A stretch of DNA of 64,000 nt from an uncultured Gilliamella sp. (GCA_945271295.1 CALYPG010000012.1:1-64000), one strand, 5' to 3'; shown: positions 47,429-57,920, counted from the first letter of the stretch. A program made the numbers and translations. The notes: generated from the letters alone by a model not told the origin.

Positions 47429-48430
47429 TTATTTTAATCCATATTCTAAGTGATTGATAGCTAAGTTACCGCCAATTTTTAATAAGTGAAAATCACGATC
47501 TGCCTTATGACTATTTAATAGTTCAGGGGGCTCATCAATTGGTTCATCGGCTAATTCAAATGCGCCCCAATGAATAGCAACTGCCGACTTACAATGTAAT
47601 TCATCAAACAATTGAATTGCTTGCTGTGGATCAATATGTTGTGAATGCATAAACCAACGAGGAGCATATGCCCCTATTGGAATTAAAGCTAAATCAATTG
47701 TAGTAAAACGTTCACCTATCTCTTTCAAAAAAGAGCAATAACCACTATCGCCCATAAAATAGAGTGATTTACCGTTATTTTGATTGTTGGAATCTGACTG
47801 TATCATCCAACCGCACCACAGTGCTTTATTTTCATCGAATAATCCACGTTTACTCCAGTGTTTTGCTGGTGTAGCGGTAAAAGTAAATTTACCAATAGTG
47901 CGAGAATCCCACCAATCTAACTCAATTATTTGTTTTGCTCCCCATTTTGATAATATTGCCTTTAAACCTAGTGGAACCAATATCGTAATATTAGTAAAAC
48001 GATCAATTAATTTGCGAATACTATTATAATCTAAGTGATCATAATGATTATGTGAAATAACAATAAAATCAATTTGCGGCAACTCAGCTATATCTAAAGC
48101 AGGTGGTGTGCGGCGTTTAGGACCAGTAAATTGTGAAGGAGATGCACGTTTAGAAAATACAGGATCGGTTAATATAAATTTACCATCCAATCGAATTAAC
48201 GTGGTTGCATGACCTATCCACCAAACTCTATCGCCAGGCAACGTCAAATCGATTTGTTCAAACCATGTCTGCTTAAATGAATCATACCCAGCTTTAGGAG
48301 GTAATACTTTACGAGAGATATACCACCGCACAATATCACGAATTTTAAATTTACTTGGTTGATAACTAGCAAACCTTTCCGTTTGCTGTTTTTGTATTAA
48401 AGTGGTTAAATCCTTTTTTTGTTCAGTCAT
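47429..48430 (-). CDS. MBL-fold metallo-hydrolase (NAPE-PLD-like)
   Basis: A 333-residue cytoplasmic metallo-beta-lactamase-fold protein. The metal-binding signature HxHxDH is present as SHNHYDHLD, with VWWIGHATTLIRLDGKFILTDPVF before it, ATPAKHWSKRGLFDENKALWCGW, the metal Asp in FMGDSGY and a later His in AIHWGAFELADEP. This arrangement matches the N-acyl-phosphatidylethanolamine phospholipase D-like (RomA-type) group. The natural substrate in bacteria is unknown. It is 6 bases downstream of folB on the same strand. Confidence 0.85.
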   Translation of the reverse strand: MTEQKKDLTTLIQKQQTERFASYQPSKFKIRDIVRWYISRKVLPPKAGYDSFKQTWFEQIDLTLPGDRVWWIGHATTLIRLDGKFILTDPVFSKRASPSQFTGPKRRTPPALDIAELPQIDFIVISHNHYDHLDYNSIRKLIDRFTNITILVPLGLKAILSKWGAKQIIELDWWDSRTIGKFTFTATPAKHWSKRGLFDENKALWCGWMIQSDSNNQNNGKSLYFMGDSGYCSFLKEIGERFTTIDLALIPIGAYAPRWFMHSQHIDPQQAIQLFDELHCKSAVAIHWGAFELADEPIDEPPELLNSHKADRDFHLLKIGGNLAINHLEYGLK

Positions 48431-48436
48431 TATTCC

Positions 48437-48805
48437 CTACTTTCTATCTCTGCTTCGCTCAATGATTACTGCTACATTTTTGGCATTTGCAATTGCACCT
48501 GGTTTTGATACTTTAACTTTAAGCCACTTAACCGAAAATTGTTGGATAATTAGCTCAGCAACCTGCTCTGCAACACACTCAATCAAATCAAATTTATGTG
48601 TTTCAACAAATGAAGTAATTGATTGGCTTACTTGAAAATAGTCAAGACACAATGAAACATCATCACTCTTCCCTGCCGGTATATTATCCCATTGCATTTC
48701 CAGATCAAGCACTAACTTTTGCTTTATGGTCTTTTCCCAATCATAGACACCAATTATTGTTAAAATAGTTAATCCTTCGATTAATACTCTGTCTTTACTC
48801 ATCAT
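48437..48805 (-). CDS. folB: Dihydroneopterin aldolase
   Basis: Converts 7,8-dihydroneopterin to 6-hydroxymethyl-dihydropterin in folate synthesis. The protein of about 122 residues matches E. coli Fol[42 protein letters not shown], the catalytic Lys in [21 protein letters not shown]. The start is uncertain among three nearby ATG codons (48817, 48805, 48802); the chosen one gives the better SD spacing. Confidence 0.93.
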   Translation of the reverse strand: MMSKDRVLIEGLTILTIIGVYDWEKTIKQKLVLDLEMQWDNIPAGKSDDVSLCLDYFQVSQSITSFVETHKFDLIECVAEQVAELIIQQFSVKWLKVKVSKPGAIANAKNVAVIIERSRDRK

Positions 48806-48907
48806 TTTATATGTCATTCCAAATTAGAATTTGTAGCAACTAAAGATTACCGAATCGCAACAAATTACGCTATAATTTATTTTAAATTATTTGCAATACT
48901 AGCTATT

Positions 48908-49639
48908 ATGACCAGAATTTTCCAACCTTTTATTATAAGTCAAAACAGCCTTATTACTTTAGATGAAAATGCGTTCAATCATCTAATCCGTGTTCTACGC
49001 ATGAAAGTTGGTGAACAAATTATCTTGTTTGATGGTTCTAATCAGATCACGCCAGCTGTTATACATACAATCAATAAAAAAAACGTTATTGTCAAAACAG
49101 CTACAACCATAACTGACAATCGTGAATCACCATTAAATATTCATTTAGGACAAGTGATCTCACGCGGGGAAAAGATGGAATTTACCATCCAAAAATCAGT
49201 AGAATTGGGTATAACAAGTATCACACCTTTACTTTCTGAACGTTGTGGAGTAAAACTTGATGAAGCACGGTTTGACAAAAAAATACAACAATGGCAAAAG
49301 ATTATCATTTCCGCTTGTGAACAATGTGGGCGTAATGTTATTCCTAAAGTCAATCCAGTCATGAAGTTAGACAATTGGTGTGCCAGTTTAACTGATGGTT
49401 TAAAACTCAATCTACACCCTAAAGCTAAACTTGGCATTAATCAATTATCATACAATAATCAAAATAATAATATTCATTTATTGATTGGTCCTGAAGGTGG
49501 GCTATCCGATAATGAAATTAGCATGGTGAATAATTATCATTTTACTGACATATTGCTTGGACCACGTATACTGCGTACTGAAACCGCAGCCTTAACTGCG
49601 CTAACCGCCTTACAAGTGCGTTTTGGTGATTTAGGTTAG
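48908..49639 (+). CDS. rsmE: 16S rRNA m3U1498 methyltransferase RsmE
   Basis: SPOUT-class methyltransferase acting on U1498 of 16S rRNA. The 243-residue protein has the N-terminal PUA-like domain ([22 protein letters not shown]) and the C-terminal knot with [17 protein letters not shown] and [16 protein letters not shown], which bind S-adenosylmethionine. Gene order rsmE-gshB-yqgE-yqgF is as in E. coli, with one extra gene here. About 190 bases without features separate it from gshB. Confidence 0.96.
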   Translation: MTRIFQPFIISQNSLITLDENAFNHLIRVLRMKVGEQIILFDGSNQITPAVIHTINKKNVIVKTATTITDNRESPLNIHLGQVISRGEKMEFTIQKSVELGITSITPLLSERCGVKLDEARFDKKIQQWQKIIISACEQCGRNVIPKVNPVMKLDNWCASLTDGLKLNLHPKAKLGINQLSYNNQNNNIHLLIGPEGGLSDNEISMVNNYHFTDILLGPRILRTETAALTALTALQVRFGDLG

Positions 49640-49830
49640 CAAATTAAAACAAATAGAATGAATAATGTTTGCTTTGCATCTTAAACAGTAGCGAGTATGA
49701 TAGTTGTAAATACTAATTCAATTGTGAATTACCTCAACACTGGTAACAAAATTTACCATAAAACATTAATATAGAATAATAAAATCATCAGTGTTTTATT
49801 TTAACCCTATACAACCACTAAGGAGCAAAC

Positions 49831-50793
49831 ATGATAAAACTGGGTATTGTTATGGATCCAATCAGCCATATTAAGATTAAAAAGGATACCAGTTTTGCTA
49901 TGCTACAAGAAGCACAAAAACGTGGTTATCAACTTTTTTATATGGAGATGAACGATCTGTTCTTATCTAATGGTCAAGCCTATGCAACCACGCGCAAAGT
50001 GACAGTGTATCATGACCAAACGCATTGGTTTGATCTTAGCAATGAACAGATGATAGCACTTAGCGATCTTGATGTAATACTTATGCGCAAAGATCCGCCA
50101 TTTGATACTGAATATATCTATGCGACCTATATTTTAGAACGCGCAGAGGCTAATGGTGTACTGGTCGTAAATAAACCACAAAGTTTGCGTGATTGTAACG
50201 AAAAGCTATTTACAGCTTGGTTTGCAAAATTTACCCCAGAAACACTGGTAACCAGACAAACCGAACGAATTAAAGCCTTCCATCATCAACACAAAGATAT
50301 TATTTTAAAACCCCTTGATGGTATGGGCGGATCATCGATTTTCCGAATCAAACCCGATGACGCCAATATTTCAGTAATTATTGAAACACTAACTGATCAT
50401 AATAAACGATATTGTATGGCACAAACCTTTATACCGGCAATACAAGATGGCGATAAACGAGTATTAGTCGTAGATGGTGAACCCGTACCTTATTGTTTAG
50501 CAAGAATCCCATCAAAGGGGGAAACACGAGGCAACTTAGCCGCCGGTGGGCATGGTGAAGTTAGACCACTTAGCGAAACTGATTGGTATATTGCAAAAAG
50601 TATAGCACCAACACTAAAAGAGAAAGGTTTACTCTTTGTTGGCTTGGATATTATTGGTGATAAATTAACCGAAATTAATGTGACCAGTCCAACTTGTGTA
50701 CTTGAAATTGAAGCCGAACACCCTACCTTATCTATTACTGGTATGTTAATGGATGCAATTGAATGCCGATTTAATAATAGAGCGCAAAAATGA
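49831..50793 (+). CDS. gshB: Glutathione synthetase
   Basis: ATP-grasp ligase joining gamma-glutamylcysteine and glycine. The 320-residue protein starts MIKLGIVMDPISHIKIKKD and has VVNKPQSLRDCNEKLF, DIILKPLDGMGGSSIFRI, RVLVVDGEPVPYCLARIP and the Gly-rich GETRGNLAAGG loop over the active site, ending with EINVTSPT for Mg2+ binding. SD AAGGAG. The next gene starts with a 4-base overlap (ATGA). Confidence 0.97.
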   Translation: MIKLGIVMDPISHIKIKKDTSFAMLQEAQKRGYQLFYMEMNDLFLSNGQAYATTRKVTVYHDQTHWFDLSNEQMIALSDLDVILMRKDPPFDTEYIYATYILERAEANGVLVVNKPQSLRDCNEKLFTAWFAKFTPETLVTRQTERIKAFHHQHKDIILKPLDGMGGSSIFRIKPDDANISVIIETLTDHNKRYCMAQTFIPAIQDGDKRVLVVDGEPVPYCLARIPSKGETRGNLAAGGHGEVRPLSETDWYIAKSIAPTLKEKGLLFVGLDIIGDKLTEINVTSPTCVLEIEAEHPTLSITGMLMDAIECRFNNRAQK

Positions 50794-51242
50794 TTAGAGA
50801 ATATCAACCTACAGATTTAAATAAAATCATGGAAATATGGTTACAAGGTAATTTACAAGCTCATGATTTTATAGTGCCTGAATTTTTTGAACAAAATTAT
50901 GAATTAGTAAAATCATTAATCCCAATGTCAAAAATATATGTTCAAGATCTTGATGGTGTGAAAGGGTTCATTGGGTTAACCGAAAATTATATATCAGGGT
51001 TATTTGTTGAGCAAAATTTCCGAAATAAAGGAACTGGTAAAGCATTAATTGAAAAAGCCAAACAATATCATAATGAACTGTTTGTCCATGTTTATAAAAA
51101 AAACACGCATGCCATTGATTTTTACCTTGCTCAACATTTCGAAATTATTTCTGAATCAGTAAATGAAGAAACGAATGAAAATGAATTATTAATGCGCTGC
51201 AATGTAGAACATAAAGTTAAAATTGGCAAATGTGCATTATAA
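50790..51242 (+). CDS. GNAT family N-acetyltransferase
   Basis: A 150-residue acetyltransferase of the GCN5 family. It has the typical order: strand MIREYQPTDLNKIMEIWL, FIGLTENYISGLFVEQNFRNKGTGKALI (acetyl-CoA loop with the Arg/Gly-rich motif A), and VHVYKKNTHAIDFYLAQHFEI (motif B). Substrate is unknown; small size and sequence resemble YjaB/YhbS-like members. It overlaps gshB by four bases and interrupts the usual gshB-yqgE neighbourhood, so it was probably inserted into that operon. Confidence 0.88.
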   Translation: MIREYQPTDLNKIMEIWLQGNLQAHDFIVPEFFEQNYELVKSLIPMSKIYVQDLDGVKGFIGLTENYISGLFVEQNFRNKGTGKALIEKAKQYHNELFVHVYKKNTHAIDFYLAQHFEIISESVNEETNENELLMRCNVEHKVKIGKCAL

Positions 51243-51275
51243 TAATTATTATCGAAAACACAAAATTGTGAGCTT

Positions 51276-51833
51276 ATGAATTTAAAAAATCATTTTATTA
51301 TAGCGATGCCAACTATGCACGATGCTATATTTACTCGTTCGGTTGTGTATATTTGTGAACATAACCGCGACGGTGCTATGGGTATTATTATCAATAAACC
51401 TATTTTTGAACTTAATGTTGCCATCGTGCTTGATCGTTTAGAAATCACAGCAAAGAGAAACTGTGCCGAACTTGAGCATCCAGTTTTTGCTGGGGGACCA
51501 ATGGCAGAAGAACAAGGCTTTATTTTGCACACGCCTCAATCAGGATTTTCATCAAGTATAAATATTTCTGATGATGTAATGATAACCACATCACTTGATG
51601 CGCTTAAAGCTATTGGCACACCCGAACAACCCAAAGATATGTTTCTTGCTTTAGGTTATTCAAGCTGGCAATCATTACAACTTGAAGCGGAAGTTGCTCG
51701 TAATGATTGGCTGGTTGCCGATGCCGATCCCAAAATTATTTTTGAAGTGGCTATTGAAGATCGATGGCAACAATCAGCTAAATCGCTTGGCATTAATATG
51801 AGTAATATTTCACACCAAATGGGTAATGCGTAA
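51276..51833 (+). CDS. yqgE: YqgE/AlgH family protein (DUF179)
   Basis: A 185-residue protein of the conserved UPF0301 family. MNLKNHFIIAMPTMHDAIFTRSVVYICEH and GAMGIIINKPIFELNV at the N-terminus are diagnostic, followed by VFAGGPMAEEQGFILH and LALGYSSWQSLQLEAEVARNDWL. The function is not known (AlgH was linked to alginate regulation in Pseudomonas). It ends three bases before yqgF. Confidence 0.95.
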   Translation: MNLKNHFIIAMPTMHDAIFTRSVVYICEHNRDGAMGIIINKPIFELNVAIVLDRLEITAKRNCAELEHPVFAGGPMAEEQGFILHTPQSGFSSSINISDDVMITTSLDALKAIGTPEQPKDMFLALGYSSWQSLQLEAEVARNDWLVADADPKIIFEVAIEDRWQQSAKSLGINMSNISHQMGNA

Positions 51834-51836
51834 TTC

Positions 51837-52250
51837 ATGGCAACCATTATTGCATTTGATTTTGGCACCGTAAGTATTGGCGCAGCTATCGGTCAAGATA
51901 TTACCAAAACGGCAAATCCACTTTGTTCATTTAAAGCACGTGATGGTATACCAAATTGGCAAGCAATAGAAAAAGTTTTACTTGAATGGCAACCGGATTT
52001 TTTAGTGGTCGGTTTACCATTAAATATGGATGGCACTGAACAACCGCTTACGGCCAGAGCACGTAAATTTGCTAATCGGTTACACGGTATGTTTGGTTAT
52101 CAAGTTCATTTACAAGATGAGCGATTGTCTACCGTTGAAGCTAAATCACATATTTTCGCTTCGCGTGGTTATCGTGCTCTTGCAAAAGGACATGTAGATG
52201 CAACCTCGGCAATAATTATTTTAGAAAGCTGGTTTGAAAGCAATTCATAA
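51837..52250 (+). CDS. yqgF: YqgF/RuvX, putative pre-16S rRNA nuclease
   Basis: A 137-residue RNase H-fold protein needed for 5' maturation of 16S rRNA. It has [19 protein letters not shown] (first catalytic Asp), [28 protein letters not shown], the [14 protein letters not shown] block with Glu and [15 protein letters not shown] with the last Asp. It starts immediately after yqgE and ends the operon. Confidence 0.96.
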   Translation: MATIIAFDFGTVSIGAAIGQDITKTANPLCSFKARDGIPNWQAIEKVLLEWQPDFLVVGLPLNMDGTEQPLTARARKFANRLHGMFGYQVHLQDERLSTVEAKSHIFASRGYRALAKGHVDATSAIIILESWFESNS

Positions 52251-52345
52251 TGCCTTTTTCATGATTATTTTATAAATAATCCATCGCTAATAAATTTCAT
52301 CCTTGCTAAAATAGCTGATACCTTTTTATTGTAAGGACTTTTTTC

Positions 52346-53383
52346 GTGTCAAACCAAAACTCCCTCAGTTATAAAGATGCTGGCGTCGATATCGACGCGG
52401 GTAATGAGCTTGTTAATCGCATTAAGAAAGTTGTAAAAGAAACTAAACGACCTGAGGTCATGGGTGGTCTGGGTGGTTTTGGTGCGCTTTGTGCAATTCC
52501 ACAAAAATATAATCAGCCAATTTTAGTTTCTGGCACTGATGGTGTTGGTACTAAACTTCGTTTGGCGATGGATTTAAATCACCACGAATCAATTGGCATT
52601 GATTTAGTCGCGATGTGTGTTAATGATCTGATTGTACAAGGTGCTGAGCCATTATTTTTCCTAGATTATTATGCCACCGGTAAACTTAACGTTGACGTTG
52701 CTGCAACTGTTATCTCGGGTATTGCTGAAGGTTGCAAACAATCAGGTTGCGCTTTAGTCGGTGGTGAAACAGCCGAAATGCCGGGCATGTACCATGGCAA
52801 TGATTATGATCTAGCCGGATTTTGTGTTGGTGTAGTTGAAAAAGCGGATATGATAGATGGCAGTAAAGTTCAGGATGGTGATGTATTAATTGCTTTGGCA
52901 TCAAGTGGTGCACATTCCAACGGTTACTCATTAGTTCGTAAAATTATTGAAGTAAGTGGTGTAAATCCACTAACAGAATATCTTGATGACAAACCACTTG
53001 CTGAACATTTATTAGCCCCAACAAAAATTTATGTTAAATCAGTACTTGATTTGATTGCAAAAATTGAAGTACATGCGATAGTACATATTACCGGCGGTGG
53101 TTTTTGGGAAAATATTCCTCGAGTTCTACCTAACAATACTCAAGCTATTGTCTATGAAGCAAGCTGGCAGTGGCCTGCACTATTTAATTGGTTACAACAA
53201 GCAGGTAATGTCAGTCGTCACGAAATGTACCGCACTTTTAATTGCGGAGTTGGATTAATTATTGCTTTACCCAAAGCATTAGCAAATAAGGCTATTAATT
53301 TACTAACTAATAACGGTGAAGTAGCATGGTTATTAGGTGAAATTAAACAGTCATCATCTGCTGAGCGGGTAGTAATTAAATAG
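52346..53383 (+). CDS. purM: Phosphoribosylformylglycinamidine cyclo-ligase
   Basis: Forms aminoimidazole ribotide (AIR) in purine synthesis. The 345 residues are as in E. coli: [17 protein letters not shown], the ATP-binding [54 protein letters not shown], and [19 protein letters not shown] start after AAGGA. In enteric bacteria purN follows purM directly; it does not here. Confidence 0.97.
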   Translation: MSNQNSLSYKDAGVDIDAGNELVNRIKKVVKETKRPEVMGGLGGFGALCAIPQKYNQPILVSGTDGVGTKLRLAMDLNHHESIGIDLVAMCVNDLIVQGAEPLFFLDYYATGKLNVDVAATVISGIAEGCKQSGCALVGGETAEMPGMYHGNDYDLAGFCVGVVEKADMIDGSKVQDGDVLIALASSGAHSNGYSLVRKIIEVSGVNPLTEYLDDKPLAEHLLAPTKIYVKSVLDLIAKIEVHAIVHITGGGFWENIPRVLPNNTQAIVYEASWQWPALFNWLQQAGNVSRHEMYRTFNCGVGLIIALPKALANKAINLLTNNGEVAWLLGEIKQSSSAERVVIK

Positions 53384-53706
53384 AATTAATTTATATTATC
53401 TTAATATTAAAAGATCTCTCGGATAAAATCTGAAAGATCTTTACTAAAACTGTTGCATACCGCTTTAATAAACGCAAGTTTGATATGAATGATAAAGCTA
53501 TGTATAGGAAAAGGATAACTCACTAAATACTGTTCCACTTCACCTAGTTTTTCAATAATAATTGATAAACTATCAATTCTAATAACAATATCTATGCTAA
53601 AAAATTAACATAAAAATAACTAAAAGCTATCATACTTTCTGGTACAATAGCGCAAATTATTATAACTAAGTAATGTCGTAACACTATATAAAAACAAGGT
53701 TTTTTA
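53384..53706. other. Gap between purM and nifJ with a hairpin and a minus-strand open stretch
   Basis: AAAGATCT/AGATCTTT with a mostly paired extension at about 53409-53442 may terminate purM. On the minus strand a frame without a clear start codon (about 53410-53610) encodes EKLGEVEQYLVSYPFPIHSF and AFIKAVCNSFSKDLSDFI. It may be a gene fragment; no family is recognised. TACAAT near 53643 could be the nifJ -10. Confidence 0.25.
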
Positions 53707-56700
53707 ATGATCATATCAGATGCTAATAGTGCGGTATCCTCCGTAGCTTATCGTGCAAACGAAGTCATTGCTATATATCCAATTACACCAAGCTCATCTA
53801 TGGCCGAGCAAGCCAGTACTTGGGCGGAATTTAACAAACCTAATGTATTTGGTGATGTCCCTAAAGTTGTTGAAATGCAATCAGAAGCAGGCGCTATAGC
53901 AACAGTACATGGCTCATTAATGACAGGGGCACTTGCTACCTCGTTCACCTCCTCACAAGGTTTATTGTTAATGATCCCATCTTTATATAAAATAGCGGGA
54001 GAATTAACCCCATTTGTATTACACGTAGCAGCAAGAACGGTTGCCACACATGCATTATCTATTTTTGGTGATCACTCTGATGTAATGGCAGTAAGACAAA
54101 CTGGATTTGCCATGCTTTGTTCCAGCTCAGTACAAGAAGCACAAGATTTAGCATTAATTTCACAAATTGCAACCTATAATAGCCGAGTGCCTTTTATTCA
54201 TTTTTTTGATGGTTTCAGAACTTCGCATGAAGTTAATAAAATCCACCCTATTAGTGATGATGAAATTCATAATCTATTACCACATGAAGCCATTGCCGCA
54301 TTTCGTTCCCGTGCATTAACACCAGATAAACCAATAATACGAGGAACCTCAGCTAATCCAGATACCTATTTTCAGTGTAGAGAAGCGATTAATCCTTATT
54401 ATGATAAGGTTTATCAACATGTTGTTGAAGCAATGGCCGCTTTTGAAAAACAAACCGGCCGAAAATATCAACCATTTGAATATTATGGAGCTCATGACGC
54501 CGAACGCATTATTATCATTATGGGATCTGGTATCAGTACCACTAAAGAAGTGGTTGATTATTTACTACAAAAAGATGAAAAGGTTGGGCTCGTCATTGTT
54601 AGATTATATCGCCCTTTCTCTGCTAAACATTTTCTTGCTGTTATTCCAAATACCGTCAAAAAAATTGCCGTGCTTGATAGAACCAAAGAGCCTGGCGCAC
54701 TAGCTGAACCATTGTATTTAGATGTAATGACGGCGTTTGCTGAGAGTTTGTCACACGGTGAACGAACTGATATGCCACAAATTATTGGTGGTCGTTACGG
54801 CTTATCTTCAAAAGAATATGATCCTCGTTGTGTATTGGCTATTTTCAATGAACTGACATTAAATCAGCCCAGACCTAGGTTTACCGTTGGCATTTATGAT
54901 GATATCACCGGATTATCATTACCGTTACCTGATCAATCCATTCCACAAAAATCTGCCCTCGAAGCGCTATTTTATGGTCTTGGTAGTGATGGTACAGTTT
55001 CGGCTACCAAAAATAATATTAAAATTATTGGTGATAGCTCACCTTTTTTTGTTCAGGGATTCTTTGTTTATGACTCTAAAAAGGCGGGTGGATTAACGAC
55101 TTCACACCTTCGAGTCAGTTTAGAACCAATTGATTCTCCGTATTTAATTACTAGCGCTCATTTTATCGGTTGTCATCAGGATCAGTTTATCGATAAATAT
55201 CAAATTGTTGAGCAACTAAAAGATGATGGTATTTTCTTACTAAATACCCCATATAATAAAGAAGAGATTTGGCATCGACTGCCAAAAGAAGTCCAAGTTC
55301 AATTAATTAAAAAACGGGCTCACTTCTATATTATTAATGCAGCTAAAATCGCTCGTGAATGTAATTTAGGTGCCAGAATTAATACGGTAATGCAAGCCGC
55401 TTTTTTTCACCTTTCAGAGATCTTTAAAAATGACTTTAGTATTACGCAATTAAAAGAAGTTATTGCTAAGAGTTATAGCAGTAAAGGACAAGAATTGGTT
55501 GAAAATAATTGGAAAGCTCTTGATTTAGCCATTACCTCACTAGAGCAAATTCCACTTAGTTGTGTTGATCAAAGTAGCGCATCAAGACCACCTGTTGTAC
55601 CCAATAACGCACCTGATTTTGTGAAAATGGTTACTGCAACTATGCTAGCAGGGTTAGGCGATAATTTACCCGTATCAGCTTTCCCTCCAGATGGTACTTG
55701 GCCAACAGGTACGACTAAATGGGAAAAACGTAATATCGCTGAAGCGATTCCAATTTGGCAACCTGAACTTTGTACTCAATGTAATCATTGCGCAGTAGCT
55801 TGCCCACATGCGGCAATTCGCGCTAAAGTCGTTACACCTGAGGATATGCTTAATGCCCCAGAATCATTAAGTTCACTCGAAGTCAAAGCTCGAGACATGA
55901 AAGGTCAACGCTATGTATTACAAGTTGCTCCCGAAGATTGTACTGGTTGTAATTTATGTGTTGAAGTTTGCCCATCTCGTGATCGTAATAACTTTGATAT
56001 TAAAGCAATCAACATGCAACCTCGTATCGATAATCTTGAGACCCAACGCGCTAACTTCGAATACTTTATAGCATTGCCAGATCGTGACATCAAAACTCTT
56101 GAACGTATTGATATACGAACTTCACAGTTACTAACACCACTATTTGAATATTCGGGTGCTTGCGCAGGTTGTGGCGAAACGCCATATATCAAACTATTAT
56201 CGCAACTTTATGGTGACCATTTAGCCATTGCTAATGCCACTGGTTGTTCATCGATTTATGGTGGAAATTTACCATCAACCCCTTATACTACCGATCGTAA
56301 TGGTCGTGGACCTGCTTGGGCGAACTCCTTATTTGAAAATAATGCCGAATTTGCATTAGGTTATCGTATTACTTATGATCAACATAAAAAACGCGCGCAA
56401 CGTTTGCTTGGACATCTTGCCGGTGAAATTTCACCAGAAATTATTATTAATTTACAATCAGCCGATTGTTCTATTGATGAAAAGCGTAACCAAATTGTAA
56501 TGTTACGAGAACAAATAGCCCATAACAATTCACCTGAGGCAAAGCAATTGATGCAAGATGCTGATTACCTGATTGATAAATCTGTCTGGGCAATTGGTGG
56601 TGATGGTTGGGCCTATGATATAGGCTTTGGTGGACTTGATCATGTAATGAGCTTAACGGATAATGTCAATATCTTAGTATTAGATACCCAATGTTATTCA

Positions 56701-57249
56701 AATACTGGAGGACAACAATCCAAAGCAACGCCAATGGGCGCGGTGTCTAAATTTGCTGACTTGGGCAAACATAAAGCACGCAAAGACTTAGGTTTTAGTG
56801 TGATGATGTACGGTCATGTTTATGTAGCACAAGTAGCTTTAGGTTCACAGCTCAATCAAACACTCAAAGCCTTGCAAGAAGCTGAAGCCTATGACGGACC
56901 ATCATTAGTTATTGCTTATAGTCCTTGCGAAGAACATGGGTACGATCTAGCTAAATCACATGAACAGATGAAAGATTTAGTTAAATCAGGATTCTGGCCA
57001 CTTTATCGTTATGATCCTAGACGTATGCTAGAAGGCAAACCGGGCTTAGTACTAGATTCAAAATCACCAAATAGTGAAGCATTATCTGGTATATTGCTTA
57101 AAGAGCAACGATTCCGTCGTCTAGAAACATTGGAACCAGCAATTGCCAATACTTTGCATGAGCGTTCGACCAAATTGGTTAATTCGAAGTTTAAATTATT
57201 ACAACTATTGTCGACATACTCAAATATCGAACCACCCGCCGACAGTTAA
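53707..57249 (+). CDS. nifJ: Pyruvate:flavodoxin (ferredoxin) oxidoreductase
   Basis: A 1180-residue single-chain enzyme that oxidises pyruvate to acetyl-CoA and CO2 with reduction of flavodoxin or ferredoxin. The N-terminal domain has ANEVIAIYPITPSSSMAEQAS. Two [4Fe-4S] clusters are bound by CTQCNHCAVACPH and CTGCNLCVEVCPS near residues 690-760. A third cluster (CAGCGETPYIKLL) and the thiamine diphosphate site (GDGWAYDIGFGGLDHVM, CYSNTGGQQSKATPMGA) lie in the C-terminal half. It is homologous to E. coli YdbK and Klebsiella NifJ. It supports anaerobic pyruvate use, as expected in a gut organism. Single gene with a strong terminator. Confidence 0.97.
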   Translation: MIISDANSAVSSVAYRANEVIAIYPITPSSSMAEQASTWAEFNKPNVFGDVPKVVEMQSEAGAIATVHGSLMTGALATSFTSSQGLLLMIPSLYKIAGELTPFVLHVAARTVATHALSIFGDHSDVMAVRQTGFAMLCSSSVQEAQDLALISQIATYNSRVPFIHFFDGFRTSHEVNKIHPISDDEIHNLLPHEAIAAFRSRALTPDKPIIRGTSANPDTYFQCREAINPYYDKVYQHVVEAMAAFEKQTGRKYQPFEYYGAHDAERIIIIMGSGISTTKEVVDYLLQKDEKVGLVIVRLYRPFSAKHFLAVIPNTVKKIAVLDRTKEPGALAEPLYLDVMTAFAESLSHGERTDMPQIIGGRYGLSSKEYDPRCVLAIFNELTLNQPRPRFTVGIYDDITGLSLPLPDQSIPQKSALEALFYGLGSDGTVSATKNNIKIIGDSSPFFVQGFFVYDSKKAGGLTTSHLRVSLEPIDSPYLITSAHFIGCHQDQFIDKYQIVEQLKDDGIFLLNTPYNKEEIWHRLPKEVQVQLIKKRAHFYIINAAKIARECNLGARINTVMQAAFFHLSEIFKNDFSITQLKEVIAKSYSSKGQELVENNWKALDLAITSLEQIPLSCVDQSSASRPPVVPNNAPDFVKMVTATMLAGLGDNLPVSAFPPDGTWPTGTTKWEKRNIAEAIPIWQPELCTQCNHCAVACPHAAIRAKVVTPEDMLNAPESLSSLEVKARDMKGQRYVLQVAPEDCTGCNLCVEVCPSRDRNNFDIKAINMQPRIDNLETQRANFEYFIALPDRDIKTLERIDIRTSQLLTPLFEYSGACAGCGETPYIKLLSQLYGDHLAIANATGCSSIYGGNLPSTPYTTDRNGRGPAWANSLFENNAEFALGYRITYDQHKKRAQRLLGHLAGEISPEIIINLQSADCSIDEKRNQIVMLREQIAHNNSPEAKQLMQDADYLIDKSVWAIGGDGWAYDIGFGGLDHVMSLTDNVNILVLDTQCYSNTGGQQSKATPMGAVSKFADLGKHKARKDLGFSVMMYGHVYVAQVALGSQLNQTLKALQEAEAYDGPSLVIAYSPCEEHGYDLAKSHEQMKDLVKSGFWPLYRYDPRRMLEGKPGLVLDSKSPNSEALSGILLKEQRFRRLETLEPAIANTLHERSTKLVNSKFKLLQLLSTYSNIEPPADS

Positions 57250-57283
57250 TATCTATCAATAAGTTATCTATTATAGATTTTCT

Positions 57284-57335
57284 GCAAAAACTAACTTTAG
57301 TGAACAAACTAAAGTCAGTTTTTGCGTTGATTTTT
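57284..57335 (+). terminator. nifJ terminator
   Basis: GCAAAAACT-A-ACTTTAGT and ACTAAAGT-C-AGTTTTTGC pair over 18 bp with one mismatch and a 6-base loop, followed by GTTGATTTTT. It starts 35 bases after nifJ. Confidence 0.85.
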
Positions 57336-57404
57336 GAGCATCTAACACTGATGTAGTGTAAATATCCCCTCAAATAGTACAGCAAACAAATAGGAAAATT
57401 CGCT

Positions 57405-57710
57405 ATGATAAAAGCAAAAAAGGATTTGTATATGGAAAAAAAGACAGAGCATCAATTGTATCTATTTTAAAAGAAGCTGAAGCCGGCATTCCAATTAAGG
57501 AGCTTTGCCGAAAATAAGCCATAGGAAACTCAACTTTTTATAAATGACGAGAAAAATACGGCGGTAGTGTTCAATAACTGGGCAGAAGCACACGGCACAA
57601 CTATAGATTACATTAATCCGGGTAGTCATTACAAAATGACTTTTTTGCAATGGAATCGAAATATACGCCAGAACCAAATGCAATACAAATTACTCAATGG
57701 AATTTGATAA
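57405..57710 (+). mobile_element. Degenerate IS3-family element (OrfA start fused to OrfB end)
   Basis: ATG 57405 after AGGAAAATTCG begins an OrfA-like MIKAKK. After a frameshift it continues RASIVSILKEAEAGIPIKEL CRK, stop, AIGNSTFYK, stop, REKYGG: the standard IS3/IS407-type OrfA with two nonsense codons. The next conserved block is WAEAHGTTIDYINPG, the C-terminal third of OrfB before its catalytic Glu, which is missing. The central element, including most of the DDE domain, has been deleted. No terminal inverted repeats were identified. The remainder of 57711-57920 has no gene. Confidence 0.8.
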
Positions 57711-57920
57711 TATTGAATTTACATTTGGTAACTAACATTACTGATATTGTCGTTATTTATAAATAAGATATTAGGCATATATACCAGTTATGTTTTGGCG
57801 ATATTATCAGAAAAATGCAATTAAGCTTTAGCGATATGCTTATGTTAATTTGCGAGTTAAACTTAAGCTTTCAACCTAATGATTAAGCACATTGACGAAA
57901 ATAATATTGAAAAATATATT

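Noticed and set aside
53432-53449. Another weak match to the element core after purM (CTGAAAGATCTTTAC)
   Set aside because: It is part of the hairpin behind purM, has no upstream half-site and lies more than 250 bases from the next start.
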